Positions 25,622-35,754 are shown, counted from the first letter of the stretch. The stretch: DNA of 50,460 nt from an uncultured Clostridia bacterium (GCA_947588825.1 CANPZU010000017.1:1-50460); one strand, 5' to 3'. Numbers and translations are program-made. Notes: generated by a model from the sequence alone, not told the origin.

Positions 25622-27502
25622 TTGAAAAAAAAGCAAACCGAAAAAAAGCGTGAAAAAAAGCAAAAAGGCTTAAGCATAAAAAGAACGCTGCAAAACAATA
25701 TATTTGTGCTCGGTATAATTCAAAAAACAGCACCGTTTTACCTTGTCACATATTTTCTGTGGTCGGTATTTGGCGGAGTGTACAATTTCTTTTCAACCAC
25801 TTATATGATGCGGTTCGGCATAAATTCGTATCAGCAGGGCAAGAGCGTAACGCATGTGCTGTTGTTTGTAGGCGTTTTGATGGCGGTTGCCGCTGTTTAC
25901 TTTATTGCAGTTACTTTTTTAAGCTCATTTCTCTATCCGCGATACAATAGAAAAATTGTTGCCAAAATTGAAAGAATGCTTTTTAACAAGTCAAAGCAGG
26001 TCGAGCTCTCCTGCTATGAAGACCCGGTGTTCTATGACAAATACGTGCGCTCGATGACAGATTGCTACGGCAAGTGCATGAGCACCGTATACACCATAGA
26101 CGGGCTTGTGTGGCAATTGACAAGTCTGACGGCAAACAGCATACTGCTCTTTTTCATAGACCCGATTCTTGCCGTCTTTGCTCTTATGCCGCTTCTTCTT
26201 GGGGCGGTCGAAAAAAAGCGCGACAATGTGGTGCACGATTTCGACTGCAAAAGAAATCCCATTGACAGAAAGATAAGCTATGTACAAAGAACCTTTTATC
26301 TTGGCGATTACGCCAAGGAAATGAGGCTGGGTTCGATGTACAAAAACATGTTTGAGCAGCAAAAGCAGGCTTGGTACGCCTATAAAAAGCTTATAGCCGA
26401 TTACGGCTTTGCCAAGGCGTCGCTCAAATTTATATCGAATTTCGGCCATGACGCGGTTATAGTTCTCGGCGCCATGCTGTACGCAACCTTCCGCACGCTT
26501 GTAACAAAGGATATGCTGCTCGGAGACTGTATTGTGGTTCTTACATCTGTAGGTACTGTAGCGTACACTGTAACCAATATTGTGACAAATATCACTGATT
26601 TTTACAAAAACGCGCTTTACATAGAGGATATGAGAAGCTTTCTCGATTACGAGCCGAAAATCAGAGGAAAAGGTAAAGAAGTACCAAAAAACGGCACACT
26701 CCGCTTTGAAAATGTTGACTTTACATATCTCGGCGCTTCGACCCCCTCGCTTAAGAATGTGAGCTTTGAGATTAAGCACGGCGAAAAGATTGCCCTTGTG
26801 GGAAAGAACGGTTCGGGAAAGAGCACTCTTGTAAAGCTCATGCTTCGCCTTTACGACCCGACAAACGGAGCAATCACCTTCGGCGGTATGCCGCTGACCG
26901 AGCTTGACCTTGAAAAATACCGCGATAATTTTGCAACCGTATTTCAGGACTACAAGCTTTTTTCAATGTCTGTGGCGGAAAACGTGCTTATGAGACCGCT
27001 TGAGTACACAGATGAGGAAAGGGAGCTTGTAAAGAATTCTCTCATAAAAAGCGGCGCTTATGAAAGAGTTTGTAAGATGCCGAAGGGAATTGACACAACC
27101 TTAACAAGGGAATTTGACGACGAAGGGGTGAATCTTTCCGGAGGAGAGGGACAGAAGGTGGCATTGGCGAGAATTTTCGCAAAGCCGTCCGAAGCCGTCA
27201 TAGTCGACGAGCCCTCCTCGGCGCTCGACCCGATTGCAGAATACAACCTGTTTGAAAATCTGCTTTCGGCTTGCCGGGACAAAACCATGATATTCATATC
27301 TCACCGTCTCTCCTCGGCGGTTCTTGCCGACAGGGTAATATACCTTGAAGACGGCGCCGTTGCCGAGATGGGAACTCACACCGAGCTTATGAAAAAGGGC
27401 GGAGCCTATGCCGACCTCTTTTCAAAGCAGGCGGAGAATTACCTTGACGCCGGGGAAAGAGCGAGACTTGCCGAGCTTATGAGGGAAGGAGGAAACGCAT
27501 GA
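25622..27502 (+). CDS. ABC exporter half-transporter (membrane + ATPase), subunit 1
   Basis: A 626-residue type I ABC exporter. It has a very basic N-terminus, about six membrane helices (residues 40-330), and an ATPase with Walker A GKNGSGKST, Q-loop FQDYKLF, signature NLSGGEGQKVALAR, Walker B AVIVDEPSSALDP and H-loop FISHRLS. It probably pairs with the next gene as a heterodimer. Substrate unknown. The start is unusual. The ribosome binding site GGAAAGGAG points to ATG 25614, but that frame stops after three codons. The ABC frame begins at TTG 25622, which overlaps that stop. One extra A in the AAAA run would make ATG 25614 in-frame. Confidence 0.9.
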   Translation: MKKKQTEKKREKKQKGLSIKRTLQNNIFVLGIIQKTAPFYLVTYFLWSVFGGVYNFFSTTYMMRFGINSYQQGKSVTHVLLFVGVLMAVAAVYFIAVTFLSSFLYPRYNRKIVAKIERMLFNKSKQVELSCYEDPVFYDKYVRSMTDCYGKCMSTVYTIDGLVWQLTSLTANSILLFFIDPILAVFALMPLLLGAVEKKRDNVVHDFDCKRNPIDRKISYVQRTFYLGDYAKEMRLGSMYKNMFEQQKQAWYAYKKLIADYGFAKASLKFISNFGHDAVIVLGAMLYATFRTLVTKDMLLGDCIVVLTSVGTVAYTVTNIVTNITDFYKNALYIEDMRSFLDYEPKIRGKGKEVPKNGTLRFENVDFTYLGASTPSLKNVSFEIKHGEKIALVGKNGSGKSTLVKLMLRLYDPTNGAITFGGMPLTELDLEKYRDNFATVFQDYKLFSMSVAENVLMRPLEYTDEERELVKNSLIKSGAYERVCKMPKGIDTTLTREFDDEGVNLSGGEGQKVALARIFAKPSEAVIVDEPSSALDPIAEYNLFENLLSACRDKTMIFISHRLSSAVLADRVIYLEDGAVAEMGTHTELMKKGGAYADLFSKQAENYLDAGERARLAELMREGGNA

Positions 27503-29325
27503 ATAAGGAAAAGGAAAAAATAAAGCAGAAGCCGGGACAGATCCTGAAAAACATATGGCTGATGATAAAAACGGTTACGCACTATCTTCCGATATATCCC
27601 TTTATGATGATTGCGGAGGGACTTGTTTGGGGACTTCTCAACGCCGCTGGAACGCTTTTCACTATTGAGCTTTTCAACCGTCTTGACAAGAGCAATGTTA
27701 CATTCAAAGAAATTGCCGCTCTTATCGGAATAATGGCGCTTTTCTACTTCATAGGGTATATATTTGACGGCTGGTACTGGGATTATTTCAACACCACTCT
27801 TTTTCAAAAGCTCCAGTACAATATGCAAAGGGACATGTACGAAAAGGCGCTTTCGGTCGACCTTGAATGCTACGATGACCCGGAGTTTTACAACGACTAT
27901 ATTTTCGCGATGGATCAGGCGCGTGACAAAGCGTGGGAGGTCACCGAGAATATCGGCAAGGTAATAAACCGTGTAGTGGCGCTCACGACGATTGTCGGCG
28001 TTGTAATGAGTATGAGCCCGATAGTAGGCGCAATTATTCTTGCATACTGTGTTTTTGATTTTATATGCAGAAAGATATCGATGAGGATTGGCTACAAAAA
28101 GAACGTGGAGCAGAACCCCATGCACAGAAGAGCTTCGTATGTAAACCGCCAGTTTCACCTTGCCGACGGCGCAAAGGAGCTGCGCACAAGCGATGCCTCA
28201 AAGAATTTGACCGGAATTTACGACAATGTTACAAAGGAAATCCTTGAAAGCGACATAAAATTCGGAAAAAAGTTTTTCAGCTTAAATGTTTTATGGAATG
28301 AACTCGGTATTATTATGTCTTCATCGATTTTTGTCATCACATTTGTCATGCTGATGAACGGCACTATCGAGCTCGGCGGCTTTGCGGCGGCGGTCAACGC
28401 CGCCTGGGATGCCGGCTGGTACCTTTCGAATCTGCTTGAGCGGGTGCAGAAATTTTCCGAGCAGTCGCTGTATATCGAAAAGTACCTGAAATTTCTCTCA
28501 CGCGAGCCGAAAATTGTCGGCGGGAATGTCATTCCGGGAGATTTTGAAAGTCTTGAATTTAAAAATGTCTGCTTTGCATATCCCTTCGGGGAAAAGCACG
28601 AGGTGCTGTCAAATGTCAGTCTTAAAGTGACAAAAGGCGAGAAAATCGCGCTGGTGGGCTACAACGGCGCGGGTAAAACCACCTTTACAAAGCTTGTAAT
28701 GCGGCTTTACGACCCGACAGGCGGGGAAATACTCTACAACGGAGTCAACATAAAAAGGCTTGACCTTGCCGCCTACCGTGAAAAAATCGGCACGGTATTT
28801 CAGGATTTCAAAATTTTTGCCGCCTCGGTCGCCGAAAATGTCATGAACGGCCCTTATGACGGCGAAAAGGATTATGATACGGTTATATCGGCACTTAAAA
28901 AGGCAACCTTTAAAGACGAGCTTAAAAAGCTCCAGAAGGGAGTCGACACTCAGCTTACCAAGGAATTTACCGAGGACGGCGTAAACCTCTCCGGGGGCGA
29001 GGCGCAAAAGGTCGCCATTGCGAGGGTGTTTGTAAGAAATTACGGTCTTATAATCATGGATGAGCCCTCCTCGGCGCTCGATCCGTCCGCCGAATACGAG
29101 CTTAACCACAGTATTTTAAGCGGAGCGTCCGGCGATGATAAAACCGTGATATTTATCTCGCACCGCCTCTCCACAACCCGCATGGCGGACAGAATTTATA
29201 TGTTCGACACGGGCAGGATAATTGAAGAGGGAAGTCACGAGGAGCTTATGCAAAAGGGAGGACTGTATTTTGAGATGTTCACCCTTCAGGCAAAAAAATA
29301 CCGCGAGCAGTCGCATGACGAATGA
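27499..29325 (+). CDS. ABC exporter half-transporter (membrane + ATPase), subunit 2
   Basis: A 608-residue type I ABC exporter paired with the gene upstream, whose stop codon it overlaps (ATGA). Six predicted membrane helices (about 30-330), Walker A GYNGAGKTT, Q-loop FQDFKIF, signature NLSGGEAQKVAIAR, Walker B LIIMDEPSSALDP, H-loop FISHRLS. Both subunits retain the catalytic glutamate after Walker B, so neither site looks degenerate. No peptide precursor or modification enzyme gene is near, so the substrate (drug, lipid or peptide) cannot be told. Confidence 0.92.
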   Translation: MNKEKEKIKQKPGQILKNIWLMIKTVTHYLPIYPFMMIAEGLVWGLLNAAGTLFTIELFNRLDKSNVTFKEIAALIGIMALFYFIGYIFDGWYWDYFNTTLFQKLQYNMQRDMYEKALSVDLECYDDPEFYNDYIFAMDQARDKAWEVTENIGKVINRVVALTTIVGVVMSMSPIVGAIILAYCVFDFICRKISMRIGYKKNVEQNPMHRRASYVNRQFHLADGAKELRTSDASKNLTGIYDNVTKEILESDIKFGKKFFSLNVLWNELGIIMSSSIFVITFVMLMNGTIELGGFAAAVNAAWDAGWYLSNLLERVQKFSEQSLYIEKYLKFLSREPKIVGGNVIPGDFESLEFKNVCFAYPFGEKHEVLSNVSLKVTKGEKIALVGYNGAGKTTFTKLVMRLYDPTGGEILYNGVNIKRLDLAAYREKIGTVFQDFKIFAASVAENVMNGPYDGEKDYDTVISALKKATFKDELKKLQKGVDTQLTKEFTEDGVNLSGGEAQKVAIARVFVRNYGLIIMDEPSSALDPSAEYELNHSILSGASGDDKTVIFISHRLSTTRMADRIYMFDTGRIIEEGSHEELMQKGGLYFEMFTLQAKKYREQSHDE

Positions 29326-29406
29326 AAAAAAGCCTCCCGCCTTTAAAGGGCGGAAAGCAAAAGAAAAAACAACAACAAAATAAAAGATTTTGCGAGTATA
29401 CGGTTT

Positions 29407-29436
29407 AAAAGGACGTCCTGCACAGGCGTCCTTTTT
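29407..29436. terminator. Bidirectional terminator between ABC exporter and MATE genes
   Basis: AAAAGGACG (29407-29415) and CGTCCTTTTT (29427-29436) arms. T-run on plus, A-run giving T-run on minus. It lies between convergent genes. Confidence 0.85.
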
Positions 29437-29455
29437 CAAATAATTAATGCGCATT

Positions 29456-30811
29456 TTAAAGCTTTCTGTATACCGTTAGCCACATGGTTATAAAACAGGC
29501 AAGCCCTCCGATCGCGTTTGATATCGGTTCGGCGAGGAAAACGCCGTTGACGCCGAGCGAGAAAAACATCGGCAGTAATACTGTCAGCGGCACCACTATA
29601 ATGACCTTTCTGAATATCGAAAAGAAGACCGCGTATTTCGCTTTTCCCAGCGCCTGAAAGACCGTTTGCCCCGAAAACTGAAACGCCATGAAAAAGAAGC
29701 CGAAAAAGTAAATATTCATCATTTTCGCACCGAGGAGGATCATTTGCTCTTCGCTTGTGAATATTCTGATAATGAGCTTAGATGCAATCATTATAAGAAG
29801 CCACGCGCAAACGGTATAAGTTACGCCGAGAAATGCGGTAAAGCGAATTCCTTCTTTGACCCTTTTGTTTTCTTTGGCGCCGTAATTGAAGCCTAACACC
29901 GGCTGCGCCCCGCTTGTTATTCCCGAGACGGGCATCGACAGTACCTCGCGAACCGAATTGAGAATGGTGAATATCCCAACGTACAAATCTCCGCCGTAAA
30001 ACTGGAGCTGATTGTTGCACACGATCTGAACAAGACTGTTGGTGCCTTGTACAACAAAACCGGGAATGCCGAGAGTCACTATACGCTTGGTTCTTCTAAT
30101 ATCGATTCTTATTCTTACCGGTCTAAGCTTCAGTATAGCCTTCTTTCCGGTGAGAAACAAGAGCACCCAAATAGCGGATACACCCTGGCTTATAACGGTT
30201 GCAAGCGCCGCGCCGGCGACTCCCATGTCAAAAACAAAGATAAATAGCGGGTCAAGCGCGATATTGATAAGCGCGCCTATGACTGTGGTGAGCATCCCCA
30301 TTCTGGGAAAGCCCTGCGCGTTTATGTATATGTTCATACCTGTTGAAAGCATTGAAAAGGCGGTTCCGAGCAGGTAAATTTTAAGATATTCGTTTGCGTA
30401 TCTGTACGACTCCTCGCTCGCGCCGAAGAGAAAGAGTATTGGCTTTCTGCAAGTGTAGCAGACGACAAACAAAATCACCGATGAAAGCATGAGAAGGGCA
30501 AAGACGTTTCCCATTATACGCTCCGCTTCCTCTTCCTCGTGCTTGCCGCGAGAAATGGAGAACAAGGTCGCTCCGCCGTTTCCGAACAGGCTTGTAAAGG
30601 CGGCTATGAGGACGATGAGGGGAAAGGTTATTCCAAGACCGGTCAGGGCCATATCTCCTATGTCTTTGAGGTGACCGATATATATCCTGTCAACTATATT
30701 GTAAAGAAGCTGAACGATCTGCGCCATTGTCAGCGGCAACGCCTGAGCTATGATCAGGGCTTTTACCGAGCCCTGTGCAAAATCGTTTTTCAGCGTGTGG
30801 GACGCATCCAT
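29456..30811 (-). CDS. MATE-family efflux transporter
   Basis: A 451-residue protein with 12 predicted membrane helices in two six-helix bundles typical of MATE (NorM/DinF-like) antiporters: LPLTMAQIVQLLYNIVDRIYIGHL, GGATLFSISRG, INIALDPLFIFVFDMGVAGAALATVISQ, and in the second half SGAQPVLGFNYGAKENKRV. Such pumps use Na+ or H+ gradients to expel cationic drugs or metabolites. Start ATG 30811 has AGGAAAG at good spacing. An in-frame ATG at 30904 has no such signal. Confidence 0.92.
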   Translation of the reverse strand: MDASHTLKNDFAQGSVKALIIAQALPLTMAQIVQLLYNIVDRIYIGHLKDIGDMALTGLGITFPLIVLIAAFTSLFGNGGATLFSISRGKHEEEEAERIMGNVFALLMLSSVILFVVCYTCRKPILFLFGASEESYRYANEYLKIYLLGTAFSMLSTGMNIYINAQGFPRMGMLTTVIGALINIALDPLFIFVFDMGVAGAALATVISQGVSAIWVLLFLTGKKAILKLRPVRIRIDIRRTKRIVTLGIPGFVVQGTNSLVQIVCNNQLQFYGGDLYVGIFTILNSVREVLSMPVSGITSGAQPVLGFNYGAKENKRVKEGIRFTAFLGVTYTVCAWLLIMIASKLIIRIFTSEEQMILLGAKMMNIYFFGFFFMAFQFSGQTVFQALGKAKYAVFFSIFRKVIIVVPLTVLLPMFFSLGVNGVFLAEPISNAIGGLACFITMWLTVYRKL

Positions 30812-31003
30812 GTCTTTCCTGCCTTTGCAAATAAAATAAGCGGCCAAGCCTTTCTTTAGGTTTACCGTACTGTTTTTTGTCGCTTGTAAGACAGTATACA
30901 CCAAAAATCAGAAAAATTCAACACCTGTTTTTTGAGAAGAAGGCGCGTTGAGCAGACCTTTTCCACACTGCTTTGCGCGTATGGAAAACAGCGACGGTAA
31001 AAC

Positions 31004-31043
31004 AAAAAACAAGAACGACTTTCCCGTTTAAAAATCGTTCTTG
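31004..31043 (-). terminator. Intrinsic terminator of tRNA-Lys
   Basis: CAAGAACGA (31010-31018) and TCGTTCTTG (31035-31043) are perfect 9-bp arms. On the minus strand the stem is followed by TTTTTTGTTTT. It lies 3 nt after the tRNA 3' end. Confidence 0.92.
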
Positions 31044-31046
31044 CTT

Positions 31047-31122
31047 TGGTGCTCCTGCGGAGAGTCGAACTCCGGACCCTTTGATTAAAAGTCAAATGCT
31101 CTACCTTCTGAGCTACAGGGGC
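31047..31122 (-). tRNA. tRNA-Lys (anticodon TTT)
   Basis: A 76-nt cloverleaf on the minus strand with encoded CCA. The D-arm is GCTCAGAAGGTAGAGC, the anticodon stem-loop TTTGACTTTTAATCAAA reads UUU, and the T-arm is CGGAGTTCGACTCTCCG. The acceptor stem 5' GCCCCTG pairs with 3' CAGGAGC and has a C3-A70 mismatch. A TTGACA-N17-TATCAT promoter lies upstream and a strong terminator directly after. Confidence 0.96.
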
Positions 31123-31170
31123 GCGACGCTGCGGGCACAATTGCCTATGCCTCGCAAAGAGCGCCTAATT

Positions 31171-31199
31171 ATGATAGCACATCGAGCACCAATTGTCAA
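31171..31199 (-). promoter_or_regulatory. Sigma-A promoter of tRNA-Lys
   Basis: Minus strand TTGACA (31199-31194), 17 nt, TATCAT (31176-31171), 48 nt upstream of the mature tRNA 5' end. Confidence 0.85.
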
Positions 31200-31240
31200 T
31201 ATATTTTTGCAAATTTATAAAAAAATATCCTTTGCGGCGA

Positions 31241-33679
31241 TTATTGCGGGGACGGGCGATTGCCGGTTATCACAAAATCTTTCGTGTCCTTGTCGTAATC
31301 TATCAGTATTATATCGCCTTCACGTATTTTTTCAGAGAGCAGCTCGTCTGATATTTTTCGCTTGATTTTCGAGTTTATAAAGTGTTCAACGGTGCGCGCG
31401 CCCTGCTTTTCGCCGTACCCCAACTCACAAACGGCGCTCATGCACTCCTTTGAACACTCTGCACGCAAGCCGAAATTTGCGAGTTCTTTGCAAAGCTTCT
31501 CAAGCTGCCTTTCCGATATTTCAAAAATCGCCTCTTTTGATAGAGGGTCGAATATAATCACCTCGTCGACTCGGTTTATAAGCTCGTTTTTGAAATGCTT
31601 TCTCAGTTCCGAAAGCGCGTATTCGGAGTTGTTTGAGTCGGGTGAGGACTCAATTTGCGAGAAGCCTGTTATGCGCTCTTTACGCTCAAGGCTGTTTTCG
31701 CCTATGTTGGTGGTCATTATTATTATCGTGTTTGTAAAATCCACCGTTCTTGACGAAGAATCGGTAAGCCGTCCCTCGTCAAGTATCTGCAAAAGCAGAC
31801 TGCAAATGTCAGGGTGCGCCTTTTCTATTTCGTCAAAGAGGACGATGCAGTGAGGACGCTTTCTGACTTTTTCGGTAAGTCTGCCTCCCTCGTCGTAGCC
31901 GACGTATCCCGGAGGCGAACCAATAAGCGCGGAAACGCTGTGCTTTTCCATATACTCTGACATATCAAGGGTAATAAGAGCGTTTTTATCACAGTATAAA
32001 AGCCTTGAGAGCGCTTTTGCGCTTTCGGTTTTTCCTACTCCCGAGGGACCCGCGAATATAAAGCTCGCCATGGGACGTCGCGCGTCCCGAAGGCCGAGCC
32101 TTCCGCGGCGTATGGCTCCGGCAAGTATGTGCATGGCCTTCTTTTGACCCGATATGTTGTTGCACAGCTCTTCTTCAAGAGTTTTCAGTCTGTTTTTTTC
32201 GTCATCCTCAAGGCTGCTTACAGGTATACCCGTCCATTCGGTCACAACTTTCGCGATGTCCCTTTCGTTGATCTCGGGAGGGCGCGTGTCAAGACAGGTT
32301 TTCCACTCCTGCTTTTCGGCTTCTGTTTTATCCTTTATATTTTCGTACTCCTGTCTCAGCCGAGCGGCGTTTGAAAAGTCCTCAAGTTTTATTGCCTCTT
32401 CAAGCTCGGCCGATGTCCTTTGAAGCTCTGCTTCGTGCCGTATTATATATTCGGGATACGTCTGTCTGTTTATTCTGACCTTTGCCGCCGCCTCGTCTAT
32501 CAGGTCTATAGCCTTGTCGGGCAGAAAACGGCCGTTTATATATCTTGCCGAAAGCTCAGAGGCCGCTTTTATCGCGCCGTCGGTTATTTTGAGACGGTGA
32601 TGAGCCTCGTACCTGTCTCTGAGTCCGCCCAAGATTACCATCGTCTCGCTTACAGAGGGCTCTTCCACAAGCAGAGACTGAAAACGCCGCTCAAGGGCAG
32701 AATCCTTTTCAATTTTTTTGTATTCTCCGACCGTTGTGGCGCCGATTATTTGAAGCTCGCCTCTTGCGAGCAGGGGTTTTAATATGTTCGCTCCGTCGAT
32801 TGCGCCCTCCGCGGCGCCCGCGCCTATAAGATTGTGAATTTCGTCGATAAACAGGATAATGTTTGCAAAAGAGGTTACCTCCTCTATTACCTGCTTCAGT
32901 CTTTCCTCGAATTCTCCGCGGTATTTTGCGCCCGCTATCAGCGAGGCTAAGTCAAGGGCGTAAATTTGCTTTCCGATCAGATTTTCCGGGACCGCCTCCT
33001 CGGCGATCTTAATTGCGAGTCCTTCCACTACCGCGGTTTTTCCCACCCCGGGTTCGCCGATCAGCACGGGATTGTTTTTGCTTCTGCGAGAGAGTATTTG
33101 AATGATTCTGCGAGTCTCTTTATCGCGCCCTATGACCGGGTCGAGCCGTCCTTTCAGCGCAAGCTCGGTGAGGTTTTTTCCGAACGCCCCGCTCTTTAGT
33201 CCCTGCGTTTTTACCTTGCCTTTTTCGGAACCGACCACGGGGGATATTGAACCCGAACAGTAGCTTGTAAGCTCCGCGTTGAGACTTTCGAGAAAGCACC
33301 CCTGAGCGACTATTATTTTCGCTCCGACACAGTCCTCCTCTCTCACGAGAGAGAGAAGAAGGTGTTCCGTTGCGGCGAGGCGGCTTTTGTAAAGGGTGGC
33401 CAATCTGTAGGAGTTTTCGATAATGCTTTTGGTTTTTGGCGTCATGTCCGAGGCGCAAAGATCGATTTTAACCCCTTTACCCGCGCTTTTGACGATCATA
33501 TCCTTGCTTTTTTCGAAAGTGACGCCCGCCATGGTGAGAAATTTGCTTGCCGCCGTGTTTGTCTGTGAAAGAAGTCCGAGCAAGATGTGCTCGGAACCGA
33601 TATAGGTGTGCCCCATATCCGAGGCGTATGTCAGGGCGTTTGTGAGCGCATTGCATGCCGATGCGGTAAATCTGTTCAT
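31241..33679 (-). CDS. clpC: ATP-dependent Clp protease ATP-binding subunit ClpC
   Basis: An 812-residue Hsp100 unfoldase. It has a Clp N-terminal double repeat (1-140, [10 protein letters not shown] and [10 protein letters not shown]), AAA1 with Walker A GEPGVGKT and Walker [10 protein letters not shown], a short UVR-like coiled middle region ([20 protein letters not shown]) as in ClpC rather than ClpB, and AAA2 with [10 protein letters not shown] and [12 protein letters not shown]. It feeds substrates to ClpP. The ctsR-mcsA-mcsB genes that accompany clpC in Bacilli are not present here, so its adaptor and regulation differ. AAGGT precedes the ATG. Confidence 0.95.
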   Translation of the reverse strand: MNRFTASACNALTNALTYASDMGHTYIGSEHILLGLLSQTNTAASKFLTMAGVTFEKSKDMIVKSAGKGVKIDLCASDMTPKTKSIIENSYRLATLYKSRLAATEHLLLSLVREEDCVGAKIIVAQGCFLESLNAELTSYCSGSISPVVGSEKGKVKTQGLKSGAFGKNLTELALKGRLDPVIGRDKETRRIIQILSRRSKNNPVLIGEPGVGKTAVVEGLAIKIAEEAVPENLIGKQIYALDLASLIAGAKYRGEFEERLKQVIEEVTSFANIILFIDEIHNLIGAGAAEGAIDGANILKPLLARGELQIIGATTVGEYKKIEKDSALERRFQSLLVEEPSVSETMVILGGLRDRYEAHHRLKITDGAIKAASELSARYINGRFLPDKAIDLIDEAAAKVRINRQTYPEYIIRHEAELQRTSAELEEAIKLEDFSNAARLRQEYENIKDKTEAEKQEWKTCLDTRPPEINERDIAKVVTEWTGIPVSSLEDDEKNRLKTLEEELCNNISGQKKAMHILAGAIRRGRLGLRDARRPMASFIFAGPSGVGKTESAKALSRLLYCDKNALITLDMSEYMEKHSVSALIGSPPGYVGYDEGGRLTEKVRKRPHCIVLFDEIEKAHPDICSLLLQILDEGRLTDSSSRTVDFTNTIIIMTTNIGENSLERKERITGFSQIESSPDSNNSEYALSELRKHFKNELINRVDEVIIFDPLSKEAIFEISERQLEKLCKELANFGLRAECSKECMSAVCELGYGEKQGARTVEHFINSKIKRKISDELLSEKIREGDIILIDYDKDTKDFVITGNRPSPQ

Positions 33680-33757
33680 AAGCGTTATTTTACCTTGAGC
33701 CGTGGAAATTATTTTTTCTTTATTTTATTGATTATTGCCGGGCATTCTGATTGTGAT

Positions 33758-34315
33758 TCACCTTGAGACATATTTGTTGTAGGCGGTTGCCAGAGCATTC
33801 CAAGTGTCCTTATCCACAGCGCCCGTCGTAGGCAGACCGTATATCTGCTGGAGCGCTTTTATGGCGCTTTCGGTACTTTCGTCAAAAGTGCCGCTCAAGG
33901 GTATCTCAACAAAATTGTATGCGGCAAGCTCTTTTAACATTATTTGAATTAGCAGCACAAGATCGCTCGTCTCGCCAAGAAGCACCTTTTCCTCCGCCAG
34001 CATTTTCTCAAAAGGGTAAATGGGAAGGCTTTTTTCAAGCTTTTTTGCGCAAAGAGCTGCCATTTCGCTGAGCGCCGTCCAGGTTTCATAGTCGACGATC
34101 GCCGTTTCCTCAAGTCCGATGAGCTTTTGAAATTCTTTTACCGCTTCCTTGGTTTCATCTCCGTATACGCCGTCGGGGATGATGCTTTTTGTCAAGAAGC
34201 CGTCTCTGTAAAGGGTACGCAGATTTCTCTGTACCTCCATTATGCTCTCTTTTTTGTCGCTTGTATTCATTTTGCCGCAACTGCCGCCGTTTTGATTAGC
34301 GGCGGCTCCTTTCAT
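33758..34315 (-). CDS. Protein with two peptidoglycan-binding (PG_binding_1) domains
   Basis: A 185-residue protein with two PG_binding_1 modules, at about 25-85 (IPDGVYGDETKEAVKEFQKL) and 115-180 (LSGTFDESTESAIKALQQIYGL). There is no signal peptide or catalytic domain. It follows a larger related gene by 35 nt and likely works with it at the spore or cell wall. The start is unclear. ATG 34315 has no ribosome binding site. An AAAGGAG just after it is separated from in-frame ATG 34270 by a perfect GCCGCCG/CGGCGGC hairpin (34283-34306) that could bring the two together. Confidence 0.8.
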   Translation of the reverse strand: MKGAAANQNGGSCGKMNTSDKKESIMEVQRNLRTLYRDGFLTKSIIPDGVYGDETKEAVKEFQKLIGLEETAIVDYETWTALSEMAALCAKKLEKSLPIYPFEKMLAEEKVLLGETSDLVLLIQIMLKELAAYNFVEIPLSGTFDESTESAIKALQQIYGLPTTGAVDKDTWNALATAYNKYVSR

Positions 34316-34350
34316 AAGTATTTAAATTAAAATATTTAAACCGACATGTC

Positions 34351-35754
34351 TTATTGTATGTCATACCCGGGATACTGGCCTTCACTGCGCTCCAGCCCCG
34401 CGACTATGTCGTTGTAGACGCTTGCGATCCTGTTCCAAGTGGTGGCTGCGACTATGCCGGTGACGTCAAGGTCGAAATATTCCTGAAACGCTCTTATCGC
34501 TTCTGCGGTGTTCTCGTCAAACTGACCGGTCGGGTTTACCGAAGGGAGAAACGGGTATGCCGTGGTTATTACGTTGATATATTCCTGAAGCAGACGCACG
34601 TCATCGTTTTCCGAGCCTTGACTGAGCACCGTTCCGGGAAAGGGGATTGCCGTGCCTTCGGAGGTTGAAGCGATTATAGTCCTTACAAATTCGGCGTATC
34701 TGTCATGAAGCGCGTCCCATGTCACAAGATCCACATATCCTGTTACAGGCAGCTCGTATGTTTGTTGGAAGGATTTTACCGAGTCCTCGGTTTCCTTACC
34801 GAAATATCCGTCTATAAGAGGAGGGGTGACGCTGCTTACAAATTCGGATATAAGCGCAAGAAAATACTGGATGGTCAGTACGTCGGCTCCCGTGCTGCCA
34901 AGCTCCACCTGGTCTGTGAACTGCTTTGATATTTCATCGTATCCGAGGCTTTCCGAGTACAGATCGTTAAGTCTTTTTACTCCGTTGTAGTAGTACTGTA
35001 TTCGATACCACGTGGCGTTTCCGACGATGCCGTCGGTCGTCAAATTGAATATCTCCTGAAATTTTTTGACCGCCCGTTCGGTCTCTTCACCGAAAACGCC
35101 GTCCACCGGGTATATCTTCGGTATGGCAGGAAAGTTTTGAGATATTCTGTTCAGTCTTATCTGCAATGTGCGCACCTCGTTGCCTACCGAGCCCAGCGAG
35201 AGCAGCACCGGCGGAAGACTGCTTTGGGGTGAGTTTACGGGTACGTTTGTAACCAAGTCTATGTCATCTCCGTAGTAGTTTGTAAGAATGTCGTATGCGC
35301 CTAAACCTTCTTCTGCAAGCGAAACGCTTCCCCACTGCGAAAGGCCGTCGCAGGTGGTATTTATTCCGTCGCAGTACACGGCGTAAAGAGGAAGCACGCT
35401 GTCACGGCGGCTGATATAGCTGTTGAATATTTCGTCGACTATCTGAGAGATATTTTCAAATACCTCCCGTCCGTACACAAAAGCCTGATCGTAGGCGGTC
35501 ACGTTGGTTATGTCGAAATCGTACCCCTGAGAGCGGTAGTATTCGGTGTATATCTTGTTGAGCGCAAAGCTTATCTGCGCGTAAATGTTGGCGCGTATGG
35601 CACTTTCGGGCCATGTGGGATAGATCTCGCTGGAAGCGACGTTTTTTATGTAGTCGCTGAAGCTGACGGTTACGTTTTGGGCGTTCGATTCGGGAGGCCC
35701 CAAATGAACGGTTATAAATTCGGGAATATAAGGAAGAAACGCTTGCTCGTTCAT
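34351..35754 (-). CDS. SpoIID-like N-terminal domain with three peptidoglycan-binding repeats
   Basis: A 467-residue protein. The N-terminal part (about 10-115) contains VSFSDYIKNVASSEIYPTWP and ESAIRANIYAQISFALNKIY, which matches the pattern of SpoIID/LytB domains (peptidoglycan-stem lytic transglycosylase family). Three PG_binding_1 repeats follow (about 190-255, 285-350, 380-445, e.g. YPVDGVFGEETERAVKKFQE). No signal peptide is visible. It overlaps the upstream 133-residue gene by 4 nt. Similar proteins occur in many Clostridia. A role in cortex or wall remodelling is inferred, not shown. Confidence 0.75.
   Translation of the reverse strand: MNEQAFLPYIPEFITVHLGPPESNAQNVTVSFSDYIKNVASSEIYPTWPESAIRANIYAQISFALNKIYTEYYRSQGYDFDITNVTAYDQAFVYGREVFENISQIVDEIFNSYISRRDSVLPLYAVYCDGINTTCDGLSQWGSVSLAEEGLGAYDILTNYYGDDIDLVTNVPVNSPQSSLPPVLLSLGSVGNEVRTLQIRLNRISQNFPAIPKIYPVDGVFGEETERAVKKFQEIFNLTTDGIVGNATWYRIQYYYNGVKRLNDLYSESLGYDEISKQFTDQVELGSTGADVLTIQYFLALISEFVSSVTPPLIDGYFGKETEDSVKSFQQTYELPVTGYVDLVTWDALHDRYAEFVRTIIASTSEGTAIPFPGTVLSQGSENDDVRLLQEYINVITTAYPFLPSVNPTGQFDENTAEAIRAFQEYFDLDVTGIVAATTWNRIASVYNDIVAGLERSEGQYPGYDIQ

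Noticed and set aside
25622-29325. Bacteriocin export system
   Set aside because: The two ABC proteins lack peptidase domains, and no precursor peptide or modification enzyme gene is nearby.
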